Positions 33,781 to 46,195 of a stretch of 64,000 nucleotides of DNA are shown piece by piece. The DNA comes from Magicicada septendecula (lineage: Eukaryota; Arthropoda; Insecta; Hemiptera; Cicadidae): contig CM068367.1 of assembly GCA_034769895.1 (NCBI GenBank), positions 1,318,821,786 to 1,318,885,785 of the forward strand, in the 5' to 3' direction. The stretch's first letter is position 1, and every line of letters begins with the position of its first letter. The position numbers and the translations under genes are program-made. The notes under the pieces are model-generated. The model saw only the letters and a list, made by a program, of their open reading frames with translations. It had not been told where the DNA came from and made no database searches.

Positions 33781-36420
33781 TCTGATAATTGAAAAATACC
33801 TGATTTTGAAACTTATCTCTTTAAAAGTTAAAAGTAGCATCCCGTTAAAGTTAGTTATTAAGTTTTACAGCTCAGGGAGCTTATCAGTAGTTCGTTTTTA
33901 CGGTTTAATATTTTGCAGTACGTTTTGTTTGAAAGATTACGTAGCGGAGTTATTTTGCAACGATTAAAATATCTTCCGGGTTAGTGCCGTACAGAAGGAT
34001 TAGCGGTAACTTACGGTGTTGTATTACGTTATCTGAAGGGTATATTACTTTTCACGGAGCAGAAAGACAGATACAGGGCACACGAAGAGAACGCCGCACA
34101 GACCGACATTCAGTGGCATTCAGGTCGACGTCACGGAGCTAATGAAACACTGTCAGCTATACCAACAGACGGAAAAGTGATACAGGTGATAGTGGTGGCT
34201 GAGGAAACGGAGATTAAACGTCACAACCTCGCGTGACATATAGTTACAGTTACTTCGAACAACTCTTCGCGGTAAATACTGTTGTTAATTGTTACAATTT
34301 ATGACAGTGGAAGAGGAGGGAACGCTTGCCGATAGTGACGTTCGAAACGTCCGGATCAGTAAAGGAAGACTAATAATGACAGTCGCATTATTAATATTGA
34401 TAAACTGTTGTTGTAGATTAAATCATTATCGACGCATCTAGTCCATTAATATAAAATATTTTAAAATTCACACTAAAATAAAACGAAGAATCACACACAA
34501 CAAAATTTTTATCTATTTATTTATTTATTGAGCTGTGCCAGTTTGAGGACTGGCCTCATTGGATAAAAATGGTAACACATAATTTAATATAATTATTGCT
34601 ATTTTTAGAGATTTTATACATTTATAATTATGATTAAATTTCTCATTGTATACACGAAATCAAAAGAAATCTTTAAATCAATTAGAAATTTAACAAAATT
34701 GTACGTTTGGCCTACACTGAGTAAAGATAAAAAAGAAGATATTATTAGGCCTACATAGCCTGTACAAACTGCAAATGATTTATGGCCTTTACAAATGTGA
34801 AAATAAACTATTTATATTGTATATTATATAATATTAAAACACGTTTTAATATAATATTATTAAATATTATATTTTAATGGACATATAATATTTTAAACAG
34901 ACAGACAAATAAATTATAGAGTGACAAATAATATTTAATTTATAGTTTATTAAAAAAAAATGTTAACCTTGTCTAATCAATAGCGAAGTTACGAAATCTA
35001 TAAGTCTACGACATAACAAGTGTCTCTCTTATTCAATGATCTTCAGTCGCTTTTTTTATTAGCTCTGAAACTTAACAGCAAGTTTCCCGAACTCTACTCT
35101 CAATCATTTTTAATTCTTCTCTTCTTGAAACTCGTCTGTGATCCCAATTCTAGAACATGCTGTCACTTCTATATTGTAACTTCTATAAATAACAGTAACT
35201 ATTCACACTGCGGTACGAGGCATCCTTTCTCACTAAATCTTCAAAAGAAGATAATTATTTCAAAATGTAACTCCTTTTCTTTCACAAATGTCGCTCTTCC
35301 GGTATTAGATAATTAATTTTTAGAAAATTGTTTCTAATGATTTTATGATACGTTAAATGTTGAGAAATGTTGCAACGTTAAGGATTCAAATTTTAATAAG
35401 AATTTCTCCTAAACAGGAATTATTTCGCTTAATAATTTGTTAAAAACATATTTCATAAAAATAAAGGTGTGAAATAAAATGTACTGATTTCTTTAATATT
35501 TAATACAATAGTTAATACTCATAACATTTACTCATAATGTTTAATACAAAATAATATACTTTTTTTTAAATAGAACTCTTACGAGAAAAAAAATTAGATT
35601 GTAACAATCATTTACACGATTTATTAGGGGGTTGCACGGTGACTTTATCTTCGCTGGTACAAAGTGATTCAGCCCGGTTTACTAACCAGCAGTTATTATT
35701 AATGCACCTTCGTTCATTCGTTACCAGTGCCACCGAGATCGATGGAACGCGCGGCCGTAAGATCTTTTACTGCCTCCGTAACTTTTATGACGCCTCATAA
35801 ATTTCTATTAGTATTCAATGTATGTGATGCACCGAGATCTTTTAGTGCTGACGGGAACGTGTAAAATAAATTTTTGTCGCCCGTGTTACTACGGCTGAAT
35901 TTACATTCTGGCAAACACACTGTTCCCCTAATCGTGAAAGCGTGCTTTATTTAACAAAAGTCTTTAAACGCTCGTAAGACGAAACTGTGAGTCTCCTGAA
36001 CGTAATTTTTATTGGAAAAACCTGGCAAACACCGTTTTACCATTTTTCGTGAGAAACGGATGTTTATATTATAATTTTAATAGAAGTATAGTAAAACGGA
36101 AGGACGAAATTTTTGTAGAAAGAGAAGAGATTAAAATTTTTCTAACAAACAACAGCGCATCCAATGGAAATGACGTGACAGAGGCAGAACAATCTGCAAA
36201 TGAGCGTAGTCTACAGGCTATAAGAACGGTTCGGTGTCTGTCAGTTGCGACGAAACAACGTTTTTAACTGTTCTTGCATGGTCAATTACGCCCCGCACCT
36301 TCACTTACTAACGAATTCTGTCATTATAAACGCTCCTATTCTGAATTTCGATGAGATTTCAATTCTGCAACTTTAAATTGTGCAAGTAAACTCTTTCTTT
36401 CAGTATTTTTGCTATGTTAT
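33780..36420. other. Intergenic DNA, no gene seen
   Basis: No recognisable gene. CAGCTCAGGGAGCTTA at 33868 is an inverted family B terminus-like piece. A more GC-balanced stretch at 34080-34380 holds no long ORF. A 72-codon open frame at 36049-36267 has no recognisable motif. Confidence 0.55.
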
Positions 36421-36509
36421 GTTAGGTTAGGTTAGCTTAAATTAGGTTAGGTTAGGTTAGATTAGACTAGGAATGAATAGAATAATTATATTCATTCCTA
36501 GTCTAATCT
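36421..36509. repeat. TTAGG-type tract plus 20-bp inverted repeat
   Basis: GTTAGGTTAGGTTAG (36421-36435) and ATTAGGTTAGGTTAGGTTAG (36441-36460) are short runs of the insect telomeric repeat TTAGG. AGATTAGACTAGGAATGAAT (36459-36478) is mirrored perfectly at 36490-36509. The tract is interstitial and too short to be a telomere. Confidence 0.85.
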
Positions 36510-37258
36510 AATCTATCCACTACTCGGTGCACAACTTAGACCACAAACTCCTCCGTAACTACTCAACCGAATGTTATAAAATTTTGCATACATATACGGA
36601 CTGTACTGTAAAGTGAACACATGTAATTTTTATTTCTCTAAATTATTTGGATCAAAAGATATTACGATTTTTTAAAAATCTTAGCTTAAACGTGTGAGAG
36701 GAAGAGATATAGAGATATCGTGGCTCAGCTACGGTGCTCTGTCTCACTCGCACTTACAGGGCGCTAGGCGACTCACCGATCACCGGCCGATTTCGGCGTT
36801 CGCGTGCCGCTGCGTGTGCGTGAGCGGCTTCCGCCGCCCACGCTGGCTGTCGCTCGATAAGATAAGATTTTGCTGTGTACACTTTGTACTCGTGTGTCAG
36901 CCATGTTTAATTCAAACAGTAGTAGAGCATTGTTCTATGGTATAGCAAGATGTACGGATTGGACTTAAGTGTTGAACAAGTGTCAATTTTTAGACGAGAA
37001 TCTATCGTCCTATAGTTGCTGATACAACTGCAACTTTCCATTACATATTGCAACGAATCACAGTTCAGGTAAATTTTAATCCAAATTCTATTTAAATTAT
37101 TATTCTTATACTTCTTTATTCAATTTTCCAAATTCTATTAAAATTATTATTTTTATACTTCTTATTCTATTTTGTACTTTTTGTTTAAGTACTTTTTTCT
37201 GTTATGCATATTCTATACATTCTTATTCATCAATTTATGTATACGTATTATTTATAGT

Positions 37259-37585
37259 ATGCCTCAACGGAGAAGAGGTCCAAATATTGGTCGTTTACCT
37301 ACAAATCAAAGACGGATGAGACAGCGACAAAATGTCGCTGCAGCAACTGTTTTAGGCCCTGCAGAACATAACATGAATCATGTGTTATATGATCAAAACA
37401 ACACAGGATATAGGAATTTTGAGAATAAATTTCAAGATAATTTACGACCTCTAGCATTCTATGAATGTGTAAATTGTTCTCGAGCGTTGATGCAGCAAAC
37501 ATTTTTTGAATGTGTCCGCAGTGTAAGCGAAACCCAAATAAGTTTACTGCAGTTAATCGTATGGATCCTAAAGATGTACCTATAG
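37259..37585 (+). pseudogene. Helitron ORF start (N-terminal region), frameshifted
   Basis: The frame begins MPQRRRGPNIGRLPTNQRRM, a basic N terminus, continues through NFENKFQDNLRPLAFYECVN and then leaves the expected reading at about 37500. The following homologous residues (MCPQCKRNPNKF) are found in another frame. N-terminal Helitron proteins carry such a basic leader followed by a cysteine-rich region. The methionine at 37259 was chosen because the residues upstream are hydrophobic and unlike a Helitron start. Confidence 0.65.
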
Positions 37586-37776
37586 AACTGATGGATCTCA
37601 TTTATGTAGAACAACTCTTGATAGCAAGAGTACAACCAGTGATGCGTGTGTATAGGGTGAAATCAAGAGGCTTTCCCGGTCAATATGCTTATAAGGGAAA
37701 TATTATAAATGTTGGTCAAAATATAACGGAGATTGTTAGTTCCTTGCCCCCATTGGCTGCAATGCAACTCTTTTAG
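37510..37776 (+). pseudogene. Helitron N-terminal domain segment
   Basis: Reads MCPQCKRNPNKF, then NRMDPKDVPIELMDLIYVEQ, LLIARVQPVMRVYRVKSRG and YKGNIINVGQNITEIVSSLP. The pattern CxxC, MDP..VP..L, VE.LLIAR, then G..INV.Q.I....S.LP is the conserved region found just before the Rep domain in animal Helitron proteins. Here it breaks off straight into helicase sequence, so the Rep nuclease is deleted. Not functional. Confidence 0.8.
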
Positions 37777-38276
37777 TGGCTCCTACTGGTGTGGCAGCTA
37801 ACAATATTGCTGGACAAACTATTATTCAGCTCTTTAGAATAAATACTTCAAAGAGAAGTGGAGGAACCTCCAAAGATTTAGAAGGTGAATCCAGAATTGC
37901 TTTTGAAGAAGAATTAAAAAATGTGAGGTTCCTTATTATTGATGAAGCCAGTATGTTGGGTTCGAATTTGTTTTTCAAAGTGGATATGCGACTCAAACAA
38001 GCAAAGCAGCGTTTTTCAGCTGTTCCTTTTGGTGGCCTTTGTGTGTATTTAGTCGGTGATTGGTCCCAACTTACACTGATTTGTGACAGGAGTCTTTACA
38101 ATATTGGTAATAATGTTCAGACCATTCAATCGAATCTTTTATATAAACAGTTCAAACAAGTTTTCTTTTTAACGGAGATTATGAGACAGCAAGGTGATGA
38201 TCAAAAAAATTTCAGAGAGACTTTAAATAGAGTCGCAAATAGAACAATGACAGCAAGATTATCAGCTCTTATCTAA
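37760..38276 (+). pseudogene. Helitron PIF1-like helicase, middle part
   Basis: Sequence LLVAPTGVAANNIAGQTI, then RFLIIDEASMLGSNLFFKVD (DEAS box, Walker B), FGGLCVYLVGDWSQL (motif III, GDxxQL) and a FFLTEIMRQQGDDQKNFRET segment. These are helicase motifs Ia to IV of the SF1 PIF1 family. Walker A (GxGGxGKT) should precede APTG, but the DNA upstream is N-terminal Helitron sequence, so a deletion removed it. Ends in a stop after TARLSALI. No standard initiator methionine is expected, as this was an internal part of a long protein. Confidence 0.85.
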
Positions 38277-38475
38277 AAGATTTTATGTAAACAATATCGG
38301 GAACAATTTCAAAGGTACTGTCTGTATAATGTCGAAAAACGCTGAAATCGAAAGCTTTAATTATGAAAAACTAGAAAGAAATGAACAACTCGTGGCTCTA
38401 ATCAATGCAATCCATGATTGCCCAGAAGCCTCTCTAGGAAAATCTGACAATGCTCAGGGATTATTTGCCCAATGA
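38277..38475 (+). pseudogene. Helitron helicase segment between motifs IV and V
   Basis: After the stop, in a shifted frame, it reads RFYVNNIGNNFKGTVCIMSK, then NAEIESFNYEKLERNEQLVA. This matches in character the region of Helitron helicases in which new variable names N..V.N.E.L follow. A further frameshift and stop separates it from the C-terminal part. Confidence 0.5.
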
Positions 38476-38609
38476 CATTTATGTAAAGGTGCTCGAGTTA
38501 TCCTTAGAAGATATCTTTGTGTCACGAAAGGACTAGCCAACGGTAAGTTGGGACAGTAACTGTTATTATTTATGACCCGGCAGTTGAATGTGGAAATTAT
38601 AACAATCAC

Positions 38610-38996
38610 ATGCCAATGTGTATACTTGTATCTTTCGAAAAATATACAGGACCAGTTCAGTACGAGAATTCAATACCCATTGTGCCAGTAGCGGCATCAT
38701 TCAAGAAAAATGAAATTTTTTGTACTTACAAACAATTTCCGTTAACGTTAGCACATGCTATTAGTATACATAGATCGCAAGGGTTGACATTAGATAAGGC
38801 AATTGTTAATTTAGGAGACAATGAATTTCAGGTTGGATTAACGTATGTTGCTCTTTCAAGAGTGAAAACATTAGACGGATTATTATTACAACCGGCGTTT
38901 AATTTTGATAGACTGCTAAAAATTAATAGAAGTCCATCAATGGTTGATAGTAGAGATAAGTTGCAAAGGTTGTGGAATATGTCTAATGACAATTAA
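38610..38996 (+). pseudogene. Helitron PIF1-like helicase, C-terminal part
   Basis: [40 protein letters not shown], then [35 protein letters not shown] and TYVALSRV are helicase motifs V and VI of PIF1-type enzymes. The ORF ends at 38996, and a 300-bp 3' UTR with short repeats (TCTAACGGATC twice, TTGATAAAT several times) leads to the 39301 end. Intact in this segment but part of a broken gene. Confidence 0.85.
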
Positions 38997-39301
38997 TGTA
39001 TATTGTACTATAATGTAGTGTATTCAATAAAATGTGTGTATCATAAAAGTGTATATATTTTGTTGACTGTAAGAATATTGATAAATAAATTATTATCAGT
39101 ACCCATCTAACGGATCTAACTGATATTATCAATCTATTTATCTAACGGATCGAAGACTGTAAAAATTGTAAAATATTGATAAATTATTGTCTAAATTGAT
39201 AAATAATTGTCTAATTATTGATCAAAGATTGTAAAAATATTGATAAATAAATTATTACAAATATCAAATGCTCCGCCCATTTGTGTCAGTGACACTCCTA
39301 G

Positions 39302-42300
39302 TTATAATAGCATGAAAATGCAATTAATCGAAACTGACAATTAATAAAATTCCCACCTCGGTCGCATCTGACCTGGTTTTATACGATTGGGCCGCAACTG
39401 ACCACCGTCCGAAAGGTTGAATCCCCTTACACCTTACAGTCCTAACAGAAAATGTAAGAAGGAAAAAGAACCTATAAAAATGGATTCCATCCGGAGATAG
39501 GCAAGAATGCCACGGCCAGAAAGACTGTGGGATAATTTTAAAAGAATTAGATGTTAAAAAACATAATTAGGCTTTAAAAAGAATCATATACAATATGACA
39601 ATTTTAACCAAGAAACCCAGTTTACTTCACTTCCAGGGAAAATATGCAATAAGAGGGAAAATATTGTGTGATAATTAAGTAATTGAACAAGTGATTTTTT
39701 TATTATCTAGACTGTCTGGTAAGTTTTAATTTTAATTATGACTTGGAAAAGAAAATATCTACATTTTAAAATATTTGTACAAAATTATAAGCATTCTGAA
39801 AAGTGAAACTTGTAACAATACGCTACTTAAGTTGTTTAAATTGATGATAGTACTTGCTTTTCTCTATTGGCGTGAAACGTGAATTTTTAACTAAGAACCG
39901 GACGAGTTTAACTAAGAAACGTGCATATTTAACCAAGATAGGCCTACAAAATGAGATCTCTGCAAACTGTCTCTGGGTATAAGCTTGTACGCCTCAGGCA
40001 AAGGATGTAGACAATGTAGATATCAGGGGTAAACTGAATGTGTGTAATATTTTTGGTAAAATAAAAGAATATAGAGAGAAAAGGGTAGTCACCTACAGCG
40101 AGAAGTGTAGGCACACTGAGGAGAAAGTGATATTATTAATTGATAACGGGCTGGGAGAACGATAATGTTGACAGTGATTTTCTCCTCTTCCGCTTCAAAC
40201 AGTTGACTCCGCTTATACCCCCCTCCTCGTGTACTTGCTCCTTTCTTAAATTTCCTGTATTCGTTCACTTTTTTCATTTTCAATTCCTTTTACCACTGGC
40301 CTGTTCAGCGAACGTTTGTCGTTGGCTTAACAGAATTTCAATTTTAACACTTCTAACGAGCCAAGGTCATTCTATATATTGTATTTTAAAGCATTCTACG
40401 GAAGGAATAATGTAAAACAAACGAAAGTATATATTGACTGGTGTGCTGAAAAATATTTGGACGAATTACTAACAACCTTATTTTGATACTCGTGAGGGCC
40501 CCCACACTCACACATATAAATATACACGCGTGCGCTCGAAAACATATTTAAGTAGATTGTATTCTGTAGGTCTGTAGGCTTTTGTAAGAGGAAGTCAGAA
40601 CCAAGGCTAGGGAATGGCGACGAGCTTGTCACGTTCCGTAATATTCACGTTCACGTACGCGTTCCCTCATGTACCTTCTGTCTAACAAGCCTTGGCAACG
40701 GATTTTTTTAAATACAAAAGGAAAAGTAAGAGAGAGCCTAAATGGAGAGAGTGAGGGACACGGAGAGAGAGCGCGGGGGGAGAAAGAGAGAGAGTGTGCA
40801 TGAGGCAGACAGTGTTTGTGTTTTGGCTTGAACGTGTATTAGAGAGGCGACGCGATGTAGACGGTGTGTGGTTTTGAATGGAATCTGAAATGGAGCCAAT
40901 AATTATGGCGATTAGTCTTGTACAGTAGGCCTAATAATTAATTAGTCAAAGTTTATCGCACATACCTTTCCTTGCCGTGTTTGCTCGTTATCAGTTTTGG
41001 AATTAATGAAGGCAGGTCTGACAACTGTATCGGATTATAGGTACCATTGGTTATAATTCATTTGATACAATATTGGCGGTGGAAAAGGCAAAACCGTGTG
41101 TGTGTGTGTTTGAGCGTACTACGTTTGTTTAATTCTGTAATAGTATAATTTGCGGTATGGGCGCACTGTAATTTGGTGTAGACCTAACTACGCTTTACAA
41201 GGGCAAGTAGGTCTACTTGCTAATTAATACATTTCGCGTATCGTTGTCAACAGTATGTAGTGGTACATTGGTTATTACCGAGTCGCCCACAATAATAAGT
41301 ATTATAAAAGATAACTTCTACCGTATATTTTGCAAACATTAACAATAAGCAAAAGTTTGAGTATTTTCAACTTGTCTTGTTTAATATTGGTTAAGTAATT
41401 AAAGAAAAGTAGTTTCCAAGCCATTAACAGCTTCATATCTATCAATTTCCGATTGTTTGTTTCACACTGAGATAAGGTCTTATGACATAAGAGATACGAT
41501 GTAAGGACCAAAAAATTGCTTTGCGTGACTGAGACACTAAGGTACATAGGGGTGCGCATGGGAGGGACCAGAGGGACCTTCGTCCGCCCATTAGTGTAAA
41601 CAATGTTAATTCGGAAAAATTAAAAGACGAGAAAAGACAGTGAAAGAACAATGTGTTAAAAAAAAAAACTGATTTAAAGTACATGTAAGGCCTACCGCGC
41701 ACTGAGACGAAACAAGCTGCTGCTCCTCCACCACGGTACAAAAAAGCAGCTTGTGAGCGTACTGAACGAGGTGAAGGCGTCTTTGTTATTATAGTTATTT
41801 ATTATTATATTAACGTATTAATATGTTATTTGAAATCGATTATTATTAAATGAGTTACACACATAAATTAATCATTATTACAATGAACGACGAAAAAATT
41901 GAACACTTAATCGATGAAGTGCAAAAACGGCCTGCTTTGTTGTCATAGGACTTTTGAACGACTGTATGGACACAAATCTAAAAACGAAACTATACGAAGC
42001 ACTGTGTATACTGTTATTTTTAAAACTGAAATGGGATTTATTTAACAATTAGATTATTAAATAAAGATTAGTCTATTTAACGAATACTGTTTACTTTATT
42101 TATATAAAGTTACTTTATACTGCATGTTTATTTGATGCAAAACTTCATTTATTTAAAACTACGTACTGCCTATGTTTCATTCATAAATTGCCAATCAAAA
42201 TGAAATCACTGCAGTATTAAAATATTAAGTGATATTTTGTCCAGCGTTAAATATAAAATTTACATATTAGAAATACCACTTACATACGTACGAATCATAC

Positions 42301-43928
42301 ATGGAAAATACATATTTAAAAAAAAGTTGTATGTTCCATATACTTAAATCATACAAAATATCTGTATATTCCTTATCTGATATATCTGTATATCTAGTAT
42401 GTTAAAAAAAAAAAAATTGCCTTTCGGATCCGGCGTTAAACTGTAGGTCCCATATACCTGTGAGAGGCTCAGTACCACACGCACCACGGGTATATGCGGG
42501 GAGGGTACAAACCAGTCGAAGGACTGAAGGACTACGAACTACTAGTATGTTGCCTAGTAACACCAACGAACGAATTAGTGGATGAGCAACTGTTTCGTTG
42601 CAGTGCGCGCAGGTATAGAAACAAAACAGTTTTGTTGCAAGAGCGGGAAACAGAGACGAAACAGTTTGGAAACAGTTTTGTTCCAGTGCGCTGCAAGCGT
42701 AAGAGTGACTTCAATCTAGACAGGGGCGCAGTGATAACCCTGCTGCCCTGTTTTCTCAAACTTACTTTCTTTTACAACAATGGGACACTCGCGAAGACAC
42801 GTAACGAAAAAAAGGCAAGCTGCTGTGTGCCGCCTAGGCTGGCTATTTATAAACACCGCTCATAATCCTTCGCTACCTTTGAAATGCGCAGGACAGCCGA
42901 CTAACAATCCGTGCTTATCCAAAGAGTGTTCAGGAATGGATTACCTAAGGTGCATACGCCTATGCTAAGGTACCAGATAATTAGACATTTCCCTCATTAC
43001 CTGGTACTTCAATGTAGTCATTGATAATTGCCAACCGTTAAATGCTTTTCATGTTGAGGGGTTTTCAATGCCTTCACTGTTTTAAGTCTTAACCGACCAT
43101 TTGGTAACAATCTGGAATGGGATTTGTAAGTGCGAAGACGAATAGCATTGACGTTGAGTCCCGAGGAACAATCTTGAAATTCCGCCTAGCGATCGTGTCT
43201 AAATAAGGTAATTTTTCCTAAGTGAATGGTTTTCCTGGTTTTGTGATAAACAATTACATGCAGTACATGCAGGAATTACTTTCTAATACTCACAATGACG
43301 TTTACAGTAGACCTATATGTCAAGTCCGACATGTCGAGTGGCAGTTGATAGACCTAACAAGAAAAAAGACCTGTCAGTTTTATGTCTTTCAACTGCTGTT
43401 CATAGATTCTGCGGACAACCCCAGATTCTGATGATTCAAACACAAAGTTTTAAAATATTACAACCCCTGTGAAGGGGTTACCTGATGCCCTTGCCGCTCG
43501 AGCGTACGTCTTTCCGCTAGTGGTGTCGTCCACTCATCAAGTTCAATCATCAAGTTCTCTTCTCAACAAACGATAATAGACACGACAGATGACTTTGGAC
43601 GATAGTCTACTCCTCCTGTCGAACACAATTTGTAAATTTTTTCATGGAGAGTGGTAAGAGGTTCCCACAGCGTAGGACCGGTAAGAAAAAAGTGGTAAAG
43701 TCCAGCCTAGTTTTTGAGTATCAAGTACCAGGAAACAAGTATCAAGTATCAAGACGAGGAAAAAGTATCAGGAACAGCTGAAACAGATGGGCAAATACTC
43801 GTTTGGTAACCACTTGGTCGTGGGTACCCTGGAACTGATGGTAAAGGCGGACGCCGCGGTACTTGATACCCGACGTCTGTTGACCACAATATATATGTGT
43901 CATTTTCTATATAAGAACAGAAGCCTCA
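39302..43928. other. Intergenic DNA, no gene seen
   Basis: Mostly anonymous. GA-rich tract at 40735-40800. A possible inverted repeat of about 25 bp (GCGCACTGAGACGAAACAAG near 41699 against the 42590-42612 region) would mark a 0.9-kb element; it is imperfect and unproven. A 123-codon frame at 42494-42865 has no motif I recognise. Confidence 0.5.
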
Positions 43929-46020
43929 ATGGAAATAATAAAATTTACAAAAAAATATAATAACCAAAATCATCATATTAAAAATAAAAATAAACAAAAT
44001 AACACCATTAATAACATAAAACACAAACTAACGACTAATAACCTCACTTTAACCAAATCTGATAAAAGTAATAGTAATATAATAATTTCTCAAAAAGATT
44101 TAGACGATAAAACAGAATAATTTATAGTTAATAATAGTTGCATAACATTAAATAAAGATCCCACTAATAAATATCAAACACAAATAACAAATCTACTAAA
44201 AAATAGTACCCAAATCATAAATCTTAAAGACTCCTTTAAATACAAAATGGATAATCCTTGTGCACCAAAATTAAATTCTTTAATAAAATTACACAAAATA
44301 AATAAACCTATCAGACCTTTAATAAACGCTAGAACAGCACCAACTTACAAAATATCAAAATTACTAACACCTAAAACATAAAATTGAACTTCCAGCAAAA
44401 TACAATATAAAAAATAGTATCGAACTCACGGAACAACTAAAAAACGTAGAAGTAAACAGAAATACAAAATTATATTCATCGACATATCAAACATGTATAC
44501 AAACATTCCCATTGAAGAAACTATAAATATTATAATAAATAAACTGAAAACAAATAACGAAAGTGACACGCACATTAAACAATTAACTAATACTTTCAAA
44601 ATAATTTTAAATCAAAATTATTTTCAATACAACAACAAAATGTACTATCAAACAAATGGCCTTGCTATGGGAGCACCAACCTCCGCTATCATGTCAGAAA
44701 TCTTCCTACAAAAATCAATGAACAAGTAATAAATATAATAAGATTAAACAACCCATTAGGATGTTACTTTAGGTACGTTGATGATTACAAACAATTAGGT
44801 TACATTTCCCAAACAATGGTATAAACATAAATAAAATATTCAACTCAATAAATAATTTACATTCCAAAATATAATTCACATTAGAAGAAGAATCTAATAA
44901 TAAATTAAACTATTTAGACATAACAATAAAGAAAAATGAAACAAATTTAGAATACTCAATATACAGGAAACCTTCTCAAACTGATTTAGTAATACCAAAT
45001 AATTCTAACCATCCTCCCCAACATAAAATGGCAGTATTTAATTCCATGATTTACCGAATGCTTAGGATCCCATTAAATAACAAAGAAAGAAACAAACAAA
45101 GAAATATTATCCAACAAATAGCAGTTAAAAATGGATACAAAATAAAAACTATTAATACATTAGAAAATAAAATTAAACATAAAATCACTAATAAAATTAC
45201 CAAGAACACTACATTTAAAAATTCACCTATTAATAGTAATATAAAATATACAACGTTCATGTATTACGGAAATATAACTCAAAAACTAAATAAAATATTT
45301 AAAGATACTAATTTAAAAATATCTTATAATACAGATAATATAATTTTTAATAAAAAACCAAAAACTAAATCCAATACTCACAATAAAAATGGAATATATA
45401 AAATAGAATAGAATGTCCGGATTGCAATAAATTTTACGTGGGCCAGACGAAGAAAGAACTGCTAGATAGATTCCTTCAACACCGCAGTGCATATTTAAAA
45501 CCAAATATTTATAAATCTAATTTAGCCACACATTGTCTAAATAATAACCACCAATTTCCAAACATTGAAAATATAAAATTAATTAAAAACATACAAAAAG
45601 GTCAAAAAATAAATATTTGGAAAAATCTTAATATTTACAAACACAATAACAATAATTTATTAATTAAAGAACAAACCCAAATAAAAACAAAACAAGACGC
45701 TCTATTTAAAATATTAAATTTACTAAAAAAGTAAAAATGAATAAAATATAAACAATAAATATTTCAAATATAACCGAGAAAACAGCTGCTAAAGAAAATA
45801 AACATTAAAATATTCGTTAAATAATCGACCTTAATCGATTATCATTTATTTTACATTAAAATCGATACAAATTCGCTTATTCGTTAATTTTTATATTAAC
45901 AGATTTATTTCGATTGTTATAATTTACTTACAAACCTTTGATGATACTGATATTTGTCAGTGAAACGTGCGTCAGGTGTTAAAAGAAAATACGAACTTTC
46001 ACTACTTGCAGAAGAAACAA
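43929..46020 (+). pseudogene. Penelope-like element with reverse transcriptase and GIY-YIG (best copy)
   Basis: Broken by several frameshifts, but the domain order is readable. An N-terminal Lys/Asn-rich segment (43929-44120) comes first. The reverse transcriptase follows: KLNSLIKLHKINKPIRPLIN, then IDISNMYTNIPIEETINI (motif A aspartate), NGLAMGAPTSAIMSEIFLQ (motif B) and RYVDDY (motif C, catalytic YVDD). After a linker (HPPQHKMAVFNSMIYRML) comes the GIY-YIG nuclease, IYKIE then CPDCNKFYVGQTKKELLDRF, ending ILNLLKK at 45734. The 3' UTR (45735-46020) holds a hammerhead motif. PLEs prime reverse transcription at cuts made by the GIY-YIG nuclease. The strong A/T codon bias follows the base composition. 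No intact ORF, so dead. Confidence 0.9.
45934..45977 (+). ncRNA. Hammerhead ribozyme motif, PLE type A, C-to-U in core
   Basis: Stem I pairs ACCT (45934-45937) with AGGT (45974-45977). The core reads TTGATGA instead of CTGATGA. Stem II is a perfect ACTGA/TCAGT (45946-45950, 45957-45961) with a six-base loop. GAAA (45962-45965), CGTGCG and TC complete it. The first core base (C to U) is at a conserved and catalytically important position, so this copy is probably inactive. It sits in the PLE 3' UTR. Confidence 0.75.
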
Positions 46021-46063
46021 ATTGAATAACATCAAAATATTATATATAAATATATATTTTTTC

Positions 46064-46195
46064 ATCTTGTTATTTGAATTAGCAGTCTCTGCAATTCCAA
46101 CTTTGCCGTTTTTACTTGCTAAATTGCTACTTGCCATGTTCCGGACAAGGTCTTTCAGCGTTTCTACCATTTTCAAGTCCTAAACCACGACGAGT
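46064..46195. repeat. Half of a fold-back repeat (partner at 51967-52192)
   Basis: CATCTTGTTATTTGAATTA, ACTTGCTAAATTGCTACTTG and TTTTCAAGTCCTAAACCACGAC match the left arm of the 51967-52192 element. Only one arm is present here, followed by a small inverted piece (CCACGAC ... GTCGTGG). Confidence 0.7.

Larger units (their letters stand above)
36512..39301 (+). mobile_element. Helitron, internally deleted, ends recognisable
   Basis: The proposed 5' end is TCTATCCACTACTCGG preceded by A. The 3' end has the hairpin GTGTCAGTGACAC followed by TC and CTAG, then T, as expected for Helitrons, which insert between A and T and end in CTRR with a nearby hairpin. Inside are the Helitron N-terminal region and the PIF1-type helicase region, in that order, but the Rep (HUH) nuclease and the helicase Walker A block are missing. 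About 2.8 kb instead of the usual 5 kb or more. Such a copy cannot move itself, but could be moved by Rep/helicase from elsewhere. The exact 5' base is inference. Confidence 0.75.

Noticed and set aside
34310..34365. GACGTTCGAAACGTC as a ribozyme-like core
   Set aside because: It lacks CUGAUGA; only a short palindrome remains.
36421..36460. True telomere
   Set aside because: Only about seven TTAGG units, internal, with unique and Helitron DNA on both sides.
36694..36945. 83-codon GC-rich frame as a host exon
   Set aside because: It lies within the Helitron leader, has no recognised motif and no splice context that I can defend.
42494..42865. 123-codon frame as a gene
   Set aside because: No motif; the region may be the edge of an undefined element with CAGTGCGC repeats.
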